Part shown: in pieces, positions 1-7,243 of the stretch | Numbering within the stretch: position 1 is the first letter of the stretch | Layout of the letters: every line of letters starts with the position of its first letter | Assembly: GCA_017305555.1 (NCBI GenBank) | Contig: JAFKKM010000047.1 | Location: forward strand, 1-46,551 | Source of the DNA: Hyphomicrobiales bacterium | Lineage (GTDB): Bacteria > Pseudomonadota > Alphaproteobacteria > Rhizobiales > Xanthobacteraceae | Direction: 5' to 3' | Length of the DNA stretch: 46,551 bases | Program-made: the position numbers and the translations under genes | Notes under the pieces: model-generated | Seen by the model: the letters and a program-made list of their open reading frames with translations, nothing else | Database searches by the model: none | What the model was told of the DNA's origin: nothing

Positions 1-32
1 TAGGTACTTTAGGAGCTTTAGGTGGGGTAGTC

Positions 33-356
33 GTGAAATCTCAGTTGAAGTATGGGGCGGGGGGGGACGGTAACCGATCGGACAAGCCCATGAACCAAGA
101 CGTCGTGAACCGAGTCGGGAACCTGCGATCCGCGCGGAGATGCGGGGCGCGGAATCGCGCCGGCCAACCCTGCCAGTGCCCAGCTGTGCGTGGCCGTATG
201 CGGTGTCGTCTCCATGGTGGGCTCAGTCCTGGAGCGCCGAAAGGTAAGGCTAACGGCAAATACACGGATGGATATTTCACCGCCGAGGCCGTCGCCGAGC
301 GTCGCTGGGCGAAGGCCCTGGTGGGCGACTTCGCGGAGATAAAGAAGGATGGCTGA
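33..356 (+). CDS. HGG-motif small accessory protein
   Basis: A short basic protein of about 107 residues with a cysteine-rich core (CGARN...PCQCPAV...RCRLHGG) followed by a Gly/Pro/Lys-rich stretch and an aromatic YFTAEA segment. The CxxR/HGG pattern is typical of small proteins found in islands and prophage-like regions of rhizobia. Their function is unknown, and the cysteines and histidine could bind a metal. The start at 33 is a GTG; an ATG at 90 (MNQDVV) is an equally good alternative and would remove an unconserved-looking leader. The frame stays open to base 1, so a start outside the window cannot be excluded. Its last codons overlap the next gene by 8 bases. Confidence is good that it is a gene, low for its start. 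Confidence 0.65.
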   Translation: MKSQLKYGAGGDGNRSDKPMNQDVVNRVGNLRSARRCGARNRAGQPCQCPAVRGRMRCRLHGGLSPGAPKGKANGKYTDGYFTAEAVAERRWAKALVGDFAEIKKDG

Positions 357-909
357 TCGCAAACTGCCAACGATAAGAGACCATAAGGATTCACCCGTGC
401 GGGTCCGTCTTCGTCGCATCAACGCCAATCTGGCAAAGCCCTATCCTCCTTCCGGTGATAGCGACCTATGGTGGTCTCGGCTTAAGACTGCGCTTGGTAC
501 GGCCTCTAGTGACTTCGTGAATGCAACTCTGCTTCAACTCCAGACCGCTGCGCGGCTGCCGAACGGAGGCATATCTGAAATCGCCGTCAACTCGGCGTTG
601 AGCATGATCGAATCGGCGAAACCCGAGGACGAGGTAGAGGCCGCCCTTATCATCCAGATGGCTTGCACTCACACCGCAGCGATGGCCGTACTCTCCCGGA
701 TCGGGGGTGCTCATGGCGGCGATCGCCATGTTGCAATGATGGCGGCGGCTGCGAACAAAATTCTCAGAGCGTTTGCCGTTCAGGTCGAGACATTACGCCG
801 GCTGCGCACAGGAAGCTCCCAATACATGCGGATCGAGCACGTCCATGTCGAATCTAATGCTCAAGCCGCTTTCGGTAATTTCCAGCAGTCAGGTAAGGAT
901 CCGACGTAG
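349..909 (+). CDS. Conserved protein of unknown function, coupled to the HGG gene
   Basis: 186 residues. The ATG lies inside the end of the HGG gene (8-base overlap) and is preceded by an AAGAAGG-type ribosome site, so the two are probably translated together. The middle is Ala-rich and predicted helical (residues about 50-150). The C-terminal part carries a distinctive RIEHVHV segment followed by a Gln/Asn/Ala stretch. No enzyme motif, signal peptide or membrane segment is visible. I recall similar proteins next to HGG proteins in alphaproteobacterial accessory regions but cannot name a family. The gene converges on drmB across about 100 bases. Confidence 0.7.
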   Translation: MADRKLPTIRDHKDSPVRVRLRRINANLAKPYPPSGDSDLWWSRLKTALGTASSDFVNATLLQLQTAARLPNGGISEIAVNSALSMIESAKPEDEVEAALIIQMACTHTAAMAVLSRIGGAHGGDRHVAMMAAAANKILRAFAVQVETLRRLRTGSSQYMRIEHVHVESNAQAAFGNFQQSGKDPT

Positions 910-934
910 TAGTGCAGACCTTTAGCCTTACTTT

Positions 935-949
935 GGCGCATTTTGCGCC
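935..949. terminator. Hairpin between convergent genes
   Basis: A perfect 6-base stem (GGCGCA / TGCGCC) with a TTT loop lies in the 102-base gap between the plus-strand accessory gene and the end of drmB. A T-rich stretch follows about 8 bases later on the plus strand. It is placed to stop transcription of the plus-strand pair, but it lacks an immediate T-run, so this is tentative. Confidence 0.4.
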
Positions 950-1011
950 GCGCATACTTTCTTTCTTATGCTAGGCGATGCTGGCCGAAGCAACCTTTGC
1001 CCATGGCCAGT

Positions 1012-2871
1012 CTAGCTTAGCAGTGGAGACCCATTGCCCAGAACCGTGCGGGTCAGAAGTCCGCGATCGAGCCGAGTGTTGCGCGCCTCGCATGAGGTCT
1101 CAGGGATTAGCAAGCACGCGTGGCAAGCTGCCCCTTGCAAAGGATATTCTTCACTTCCATCGCTGTGCTCCGCGCAAATGGGATCGTTGGAGCATAGCGC
1201 TAGGCGGTTGATTGCGCGGACAAGCAGTTCATTTATCCGTTCAGCCGTATTGCTCAGACCGCCAAGGGTGCCCTGCCCGCCAGCAGTTGTCGTATATATC
1301 AGGATTCCAAACCGGTCAGCTTGCGCGGGGCCACTGGAGTAAATCCGCTCTTTTAAGGACGAAAGCGGATAGCCACATTCCAGAGCGAGTTCGGCCATAA
1401 AGGCGTGCGACAGGGAGTGCAACGCCCAATAGGCGGTGCCGCGATGAGTAGGCTCACGATTGAAGCGCGCGGCGTCCCGGTTTTCTCGCTCCCGCAAGTC
1501 CCTCGCTTTGGCGACCGTCTGGTCAGCGTCGAGCCACGGCTTTATAAATTCTGGCGCTATGTGAAGGAAGATACCCTCGCCGAGTTGCTCGATCGCCGGC
1601 AGCCAATCGACATTGCGCGCGAGATCGGCGCCGCCAACCGCTAGCTGGATCTCGTCAAGCTCGCTCTCGGCGGGGGTCGGCGGCGGCTCCAGGCGGGTGA
1701 AGCCGTAGAGGCACGTCACCTCGCGTAGCCGGTGCACCCGCACCACGCCCTCTAGGAACTTGTCCCAAGGCGGCTGCAGCTTGAGCACCTCGCGCGGCAA
1801 CGTCTCACCGTAGAAAAACGATCCGGTGCCATCGCTGCCGATCACCGGCGCGCCAGTGGCCATCATGTCGAACTCGGCAATATGCGGATGCGCGCTCGGA
1901 TTGACTCCTGAGCCGTCGTCGCTGTCGAGCGCCTGCAAGATCTCTTCGCCGGAAAACTCCTTGAAGGCATCCTTCGTCCGCAAACCGGACTTTAGAAAGT
2001 CAACAAAACCCGGTAGCTGTCGAATGCTGTCGATGTCTGACCTGAACTCGGCGATCGTCTGCCGCAACTTGTCGTTCGACTTCGTTAGCGAAATGACCGT
2101 AACAGTTTGCGCGAAATAAGTATTGGTCGCCGAGCGCGGCAGAAGCCGCAGATCCTCGGCGCAAGTCTCGCCGGCGATGCGCCGCGGCGTCAGCCACGGG
2201 CTGTGACAATCACAGGTACCGAGGAATTTTGGCTTGTAGAGATCAGCCATACTGATCGAGGCGCCGCAGGTGCATTGCACCGAAATGTCCGAGGGATCAG
2301 AACTGACCCCTCGCTCGACCCAGTAGAGTGGCTTTCGGCAGGACTGTTCCCGGCCGCGATGGGTTAGATAGCGCCAAGAAATATCCTGCAGATGGCCTTT
2401 GGTGCAGGCGCCGACGAAGCGGATTGGGTTGACGCCAATCTTGCCGCCCGAGCCGGTGTAGGATAGCTTGCCACCGGCGGTGACGTTGAGCTCGGTAAAC
2501 TCAACCATGCGACGGCGCTTCTCATTGCCCGCCCCTGCCGGCGCCACCTCGGTCCCCTTGCCGGGTGCCTCGTTGATCAGGAACCACTCGGGAAACAGCC
2601 GCACACCGACGCCGGGCGCATTGATGTCGCGGCGTTCCTCGTCATACATCGGCGGAGAACGCAGGCCAGCAAATGTTGAGCTGAGCTTGTCACCGAGCTG
2701 CTGCTTGAGCAGTGCCACCAGCCTCTCTTCCTCGACCGGCTTCCAGCTCGAACCCTTGTAATCCCAGTCCTGCAGGCCAGCGACGACCACCGCATTGTCC
2801 GGCAGGTCCATCATGGCGCCCGGACCATAGGTCAGCAGCAATTGGCTGAAGTTCTGTGTGATGTCGGCCAT
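1012..2871 (-). CDS. drmB: DrmB, DUF1998-containing DISARM core protein
   Basis: 619 residues. The N-terminal start MADITQNFSQLL and the following GPGAMMDL segment are typical of DrmB. The middle holds several Cys/His clusters (CTKGH, CRKPLYW, CTCG, CDCHSPW), likely zinc sites. The C-terminal DUF1998 region has the ALHSLSHAF helix, the TTAGGQGTLGGL loop and a last Cys cluster (C..DPIC, GAACHACLL, SC). DrmB works with the helicase DrmA in DISARM, a multi-gene system acting on incoming phage DNA. It begins 10 bases after the drmA stop on the same strand, which supports co-transcription. It is the last gene of the operon: the drmC (phospholipase D-like) gene that usually follows is missing. Family assignment is confident; the molecular role of DUF1998 is not settled. 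Confidence 0.92.
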   Translation of the reverse strand: MADITQNFSQLLLTYGPGAMMDLPDNAVVVAGLQDWDYKGSSWKPVEEERLVALLKQQLGDKLSSTFAGLRSPPMYDEERRDINAPGVGVRLFPEWFLINEAPGKGTEVAPAGAGNEKRRRMVEFTELNVTAGGKLSYTGSGGKIGVNPIRFVGACTKGHLQDISWRYLTHRGREQSCRKPLYWVERGVSSDPSDISVQCTCGASISMADLYKPKFLGTCDCHSPWLTPRRIAGETCAEDLRLLPRSATNTYFAQTVTVISLTKSNDKLRQTIAEFRSDIDSIRQLPGFVDFLKSGLRTKDAFKEFSGEEILQALDSDDGSGVNPSAHPHIAEFDMMATGAPVIGSDGTGSFFYGETLPREVLKLQPPWDKFLEGVVRVHRLREVTCLYGFTRLEPPPTPAESELDEIQLAVGGADLARNVDWLPAIEQLGEGIFLHIAPEFIKPWLDADQTVAKARDLRERENRDAARFNREPTHRGTAYWALHSLSHAFMAELALECGYPLSSLKERIYSSGPAQADRFGILIYTTTAGGQGTLGGLSNTAERINELLVRAINRLALCSNDPICAEHSDGSEEYPLQGAACHACLLIPETSCEARNTRLDRGLLTRTVLGNGSPLLS

Positions 2872-2881
2872 CTGAAGTCCA

Positions 2882-5800
2882 CTATCCGAGAGGCGTACCG
2901 TTTGGTGCTCTGAGCTTCAGCAGCGAAACGGGCTCGGTGTCGCGCATCGAGCGGCCGGCGATGAACCACTCCCGCTCCTTGTCCATGTTGGGCTGCTGAT
3001 CAAATGGGTCTTGCAGCAACCGCCGCACCGGCTGCTGGCCGGCATAGGCGAACTCGTCGCCATTGCGAGTCTGCTTGTCGGCGATCCTGATCCAGGCCTG
3101 CTCCAACTCGTCGAGCCGAGCGAGGCAGCGCGCGATTGACGCACCGTCCTCCCCCGCCACCCGCATCTTGGTCTCGATCACATCGCGAACGCGCTGATAG
3201 GCGGTCGGCTCGTCCACTACCCTGCTGACCGAGGAATTTGGGGTCAGGCTCGGCGTAACATGGCGCTGCGCCGCCACGAGGGTCGCGGCCAGTGCCCGAT
3301 CTAGCGCGCGCGGCGCGAACGGCGTCACGCTTGTCGCCTCAACCGCGCGATAGAAGCTCTGGTGGAAGGCGCGGAACTGCTCGTAATGAGTGCGGTCACG
3401 CGGCTTGTGGATGTTGAGCAGCGTAACGACGAGGCCGGGCTTGTCGGCCTCGCGGCCAACGCGTGAGGTTGCCTGGATGTATTCCGCCGCCGTCTTGGGC
3501 TGGCCCTGCACCACCATCAGCCCCAGCCGGCCGATGTCAAGACCGACCGAGATCATGTTGGTTGCCATCGCGACGTCGACGGCGTTCTTGTCTGCGACCG
3601 CAAGCCCGAGCCGCTTACGCGCCTCTGAAACTTGATCGGTGGAATAACGAGAGGTCAGCTCTTGGATCTCGCGCAGCACCCGATCAGCGAATGGCTGGCC
3701 CGCAGGCTCGCGGCGGACGCGTAGCCGGCCGTAATTTGTCAGGTGCGCTCGGACCTCATCATCGACGATACGGCGGGCGCCGCCGAGTTCGCGCAGCGCG
3801 TTGAAATAGCACAAAGCAGTGAGATAGGGATCTGCTGGATCATCCTTGCCGCCGCTCGACAGTGCCTCTGCACCGGACAACAGCGTCTGCAGCGCGCGCA
3901 GGAAGACGAGTTTCGGGCCGCGGCCGGGCGAGGCGATACCGAGATAGAGTCTCGACGGCGTGGTGCGATCGACCTTCGCGAAAAAGGAATCGTCGCGGCC
4001 GACGCCCGGCGGCGGAAAGATCGCGGTGCGATCGCGGCCGAACAGGTTGCGGATCTGGGTCTCGGCGCGGCGCACAGTGGCGGTCGAGGCGACGATCTTC
4101 GGCCCGCGCCATTCTCCATTGATCTTGCGCGCGGCGAGCAGATCGAACGCGGTCTCATAGAGCCCGGCAACTGTACCGAGCGGCCCGGAAATGAGGTGCA
4201 GCTCATCCTGGATGATCAGGTCGATCGGCCGCAGCTCGGCCGGCAGCTTTGTGCCGCCGCGCACCGCCGCCCCGTAAAAACCGCTGGCATCGCTGCGGTC
4301 GACATGGCCGAAGAACGCACCGGCCCGCCCCTCCCATGGCACGTTGGCGAATTTGTCGACGGTCGCGATCATAAAGGCCGGTAGGCGGCGGTAGATCTCC
4401 TCGTCGACTACCACGATCGGCAGTCTGTCTTCGCTGGAGAAGGCGCAGTCGATCTCGTCGCAGCGCAAGTCGAGCCGCTGCGGGTTCGCCGCAGTCGGCT
4501 GCAGCGCGAATGCATTTTCCTTCAATTCAGTGCCGCACCATGGGCAGTTCTTCAGCGGCGCCGGCGCCGGACCTCTCCTGTTCCGGTACTGGCCGAGCCA
4601 ATAGACGGCAGTATTCTCCTTACGGTTCTGGGCGCTTCCGAGATTATTGGGGGTGGCGCCGCCGCCGACCCATAGGCCGATCTCGATCGGCCAGTCGCCG
4701 AGCCGCTTCCTCTCCTTGCGCTCCAGCTCCAGCGCACAGACGAGCCCCGCGGCGCGCTGTAACTGATCGAGCGTCAAGAGGCGCAGGGTGTAGCGCATCA
4801 CCACCGACAGCCCTGCCCCGGTCAGCCCCGGATTGCTGAGCCGGCGGCGCGCGATCGCCAGCGCCGCAAGGCCTAGATAAGCCTCGGTCTTGCCGCCGCC
4901 GGTCGGGAAGAACAGCAAATCGACGATCGGCCGATCCGCGTGAACGGGATCAACCAGACCGTCGAGGTTGAGCAGGATGAAGGCGAGTTGGAAAAGTCGC
5001 CATGTCGGCGCCCGCTGCTGCTCTGGCGGCTTGCCATTGTTGGCTGCGCCGCGCTGGCGGTTAGCGCGCTCCATCACCCGGTTCATGATGCCGAACGCCT
5101 CGCGGCTTAGCAGATCGGCCTTCAGCCGCGCTATCCCAGATTCGATGCGCCGACGCGCGGTCGCGATGTCCTCCAGACATTTCTCCGCGACCTCGCGGCG
5201 GCGCTTGCCCTCCAGACCAGCGACGAGCGCCAACTGCTCGCGCGCCCATGCCTCGTAGGCGACTGGAAGATCCGAGAGCGCCGCATCGAGCGTGCCGACA
5301 TCCTCCGCGGCCTTGGCCAGTGCCGCCATCGCGCGCTCGACGCCGGCAATGTCGATGTCAGCGCCGAGCTTCTCGACCTCCTGCATTGGCAACGGGTTGG
5401 TGAACACGGTCGTCACCCGTCGCTCGCCGTCCGGCGCAGCCCAATCGCCGGATGTGTTGTGGCCGACGGCGTAAGAACAGACATCCTGATAGTGCAGGTC
5501 GGCGAGCCGCTCGTCGAACTCATCGGACTCATAGGAGGCGCGGTCGTCGCGCCGCTCGAAGCCGCGAGCGAAATCGAGCTGCAGACGGGCTTGGAAGCAG
5601 AAAGCGACATCGCGAAAGCGGATGGTGTGCGGCCTCGCATTGACCAGGAACACCGAGACCGCCAACAGCTGCCGCTTGACGCCGTCGATACCCGCGGTGT
5701 CGATCGGTCGAGCCGAGACAACCAGTTCGAGCCCGCCGCCCACCGCCATCGGCGCCGCGCTGTTGGGAATGATGACGCGCTGAGGCTTGTCACCGAGCAA

Positions 5801-6415
5801 GATCGCGATCGGAAGGCTCTCCTCGCGCGGAATACGCCGCCAGTCCAGCGTGTCCCACTTCGGCGCTTTGGGCACCTCGCCGCGTTCCTCGGCCGCCGCG
5901 CGCGCCGTTTCTAGAAACACCGCGTCGTCGAGCCGAGGCTCGGTGACGTAGTCACCCCAACTCACACGCGCCTGCAACGCTTGCGCATCGCGCGGCAGCA
6001 GCACGGTGAGCCCGATCGACGACGGTTGGAACGAACGCGTCGGCGGAGATTCAGGCTGACCTTCATCGGGGGCCACGCCCTTGCTCTGCGTCACTTCCGA
6101 CAGGCTCTCGCTGCCGCGCTGCGTTTCGAGTAGGTCCTCGGCCGCCTGCTCCGCCGCGACCTCTGCGTTGCCTGCGCGCACCGTGCCGGCATCGCGCTTT
6201 GGCCCCAGAAAACCAGTGAGGTACCAGGTTGACGGCGCGACGCCGGCGATCACCTCGCGGGCAAGGTCGGGATCCAGGTCTGGGTGCGGGCCGACGAGAT
6301 CGCGTCGCAACAAGTCGACGAGGCGTTCGCGAACAGCGACGGGGGGCGTGGGCTTCGGGAGGGCAGCAAGCCTGTCGGTTGGCGCAGCAGTTGGCTGCGC
6401 AGGCGCCGTTGTCAT
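2882..6415 (-). CDS. drmA: DrmA, large SF2 helicase of DISARM
   Basis: 1177 residues, within the usual size for DrmA. Walker A is FFPTGGGKTEAY at about residue 503; the DEAH-box equivalent is QDELH at about 735; motif III is STAT; the C-terminal helicase lobe has GLDIG at about 957 and a QATSRVGR motif VI at about 987. A four-cysteine zinc knuckle (CPWC ... C ... C) lies between motifs I and II at about residues 620-660. In DISARM, DrmA and DrmB form the core that binds and processes foreign DNA. The ATG at 6415 is preceded by a strong GGGGGA ribosome site lying in an inverted repeat. It follows the glycosylase gene by 108 bases, a larger gap than elsewhere in the cluster. Very confident. Confidence 0.95.
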   Translation of the reverse strand: MTTAPAQPTAAPTDRLAALPKPTPPVAVRERLVDLLRRDLVGPHPDLDPDLAREVIAGVAPSTWYLTGFLGPKRDAGTVRAGNAEVAAEQAAEDLLETQRGSESLSEVTQSKGVAPDEGQPESPPTRSFQPSSIGLTVLLPRDAQALQARVSWGDYVTEPRLDDAVFLETARAAAEERGEVPKAPKWDTLDWRRIPREESLPIAILLGDKPQRVIIPNSAAPMAVGGGLELVVSARPIDTAGIDGVKRQLLAVSVFLVNARPHTIRFRDVAFCFQARLQLDFARGFERRDDRASYESDEFDERLADLHYQDVCSYAVGHNTSGDWAAPDGERRVTTVFTNPLPMQEVEKLGADIDIAGVERAMAALAKAAEDVGTLDAALSDLPVAYEAWAREQLALVAGLEGKRRREVAEKCLEDIATARRRIESGIARLKADLLSREAFGIMNRVMERANRQRGAANNGKPPEQQRAPTWRLFQLAFILLNLDGLVDPVHADRPIVDLLFFPTGGGKTEAYLGLAALAIARRRLSNPGLTGAGLSVVMRYTLRLLTLDQLQRAAGLVCALELERKERKRLGDWPIEIGLWVGGGATPNNLGSAQNRKENTAVYWLGQYRNRRGPAPAPLKNCPWCGTELKENAFALQPTAANPQRLDLRCDEIDCAFSSEDRLPIVVVDEEIYRRLPAFMIATVDKFANVPWEGRAGAFFGHVDRSDASGFYGAAVRGGTKLPAELRPIDLIIQDELHLISGPLGTVAGLYETAFDLLAARKINGEWRGPKIVASTATVRRAETQIRNLFGRDRTAIFPPPGVGRDDSFFAKVDRTTPSRLYLGIASPGRGPKLVFLRALQTLLSGAEALSSGGKDDPADPYLTALCYFNALRELGGARRIVDDEVRAHLTNYGRLRVRREPAGQPFADRVLREIQELTSRYSTDQVSEARKRLGLAVADKNAVDVAMATNMISVGLDIGRLGLMVVQGQPKTAAEYIQATSRVGREADKPGLVVTLLNIHKPRDRTHYEQFRAFHQSFYRAVEATSVTPFAPRALDRALAATLVAAQRHVTPSLTPNSSVSRVVDEPTAYQRVRDVIETKMRVAGEDGASIARCLARLDELEQAWIRIADKQTRNGDEFAYAGQQPVRRLLQDPFDQQPNMDKEREWFIAGRSMRDTEPVSLLKLRAPNGTPLG

Positions 6416-6444
6416 GATTCCCCCATGCGTCTTCCAAGGGAATC
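6416..6444 (-). promoter_or_regulatory. Inverted repeat over the drmA ribosome-binding site
   Basis: GATTCCC (in the message, upstream) and GGGAATC (downstream, directly against the drmA ATG) form a perfect 7-base inverted repeat with a 15-base spacer. The downstream arm contains the GGGGGA ribosome site. It could be a protein operator or an RNA hairpin that limits DrmA translation. The arms are seen directly; the function is inference. Confidence 0.4.
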
Positions 6445-6523
6445 AATACCACCTGCCTGACTGAAAGCAACCTTCGGTATACGGAAGCGCCATTCTTCAA
6501 TCGATATCGACGCATGCCCCGGG

Positions 6524-7243
6524 CTATGGTCGATCAGATTGGCCTCGGATCAGACCTCCGGACTCGCGCAGCAGACCTACAGCGTGCTCAAGGAGCCGCT
6601 GGCCTCGCGCCTGAAGGCGCTTATTCTTTTCCTCATTCAAGAAGCGGCTGCCTGGGGACGTGTGGGCCAAAAAGATGATGTAGCGATCGCCCCACTCCTC
6701 GACCGTCCCGACGACATCACCGAGAACGCGGATTGGGTAACCTCTGAGCCGATCGATCGCTTTGGCCGCCACCCCGCCCAAACACACGACGAGACGAGGG
6801 TCTACGATTTCAATCTGGTTTCTCAGGAAGCCTGAGCACATTTGAAGCATCTTGGGATCAGGCTGACGATCCTCCCAATGGCGGCCGTTTTGCTTGCGCC
6901 CAGGAAAACATTTCGCTGCCGAGGTCTGATAAACGACGCGGTCGAACTCGTCGAGGCGAACGCCGCATTCGGCGAACAAGCCTCGGATGCCGCTGCCGGC
7001 TGGGCCTTGAAAAGGAAGACCACTGTCGTACTCGGTCAGCCCTGGCGCCTGACCGATCAGCATGATCGATGCCGAAAACGGCGTCGACAGTATCGGGCGC
7101 GGGACGACGATCTCTGGCCGGCTCGGGGGATTAGCGGGATGTTCTGCCAGAATATTGGCACATCGCACGCAGCCACGGATTTCTGCGTCCAGGTGTTCGA
7201 GCTCTGTCGAAAATGATGGTTCGTCTCGCGGGTTTACTGTCAT
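6524..7243 (-). CDS. Uracil-DNA glycosylase superfamily protein (four-Cys, family-4-like) inside the DISARM operon
   Basis: 239 residues. Four cysteines sit as in iron-sulfur family 4-like enzymes: C25 and C28 (CVRC), C112 (AKCFPG) and C136 (MCSGFL), expected to hold a [4Fe-4S] cluster. The active-site segment is GQAPG (64-68) followed by GLPFQGPAG (75-83). The DNA-intercalation motif is HTSPGSRFLN (194-203), matching the COG1573 branch with HPS-SRWLN-type endings rather than classical family 4 (GEAPG, HP-A). These enzymes remove uracil or related damaged bases from DNA. The ATG overlaps the drmMI stop codon by 4 bases (ATGA), so translation is coupled to the methylase. A glycosylase is not part of the standard class 1 DISARM set. 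Enzyme family is confident; the substrate is unknown. Confidence 0.88.
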   Translation of the reverse strand: MTVNPRDEPSFSTELEHLDAEIRGCVRCANILAEHPANPPSRPEIVVPRPILSTPFSASIMLIGQAPGLTEYDSGLPFQGPAGSGIRGLFAECGVRLDEFDRVVYQTSAAKCFPGRKQNGRHWEDRQPDPKMLQMCSGFLRNQIEIVDPRLVVCLGGVAAKAIDRLRGYPIRVLGDVVGTVEEWGDRYIIFLAHTSPGSRFLNEEKNKRLQARGQRLLEHAVGLLRESGGLIRGQSDRP

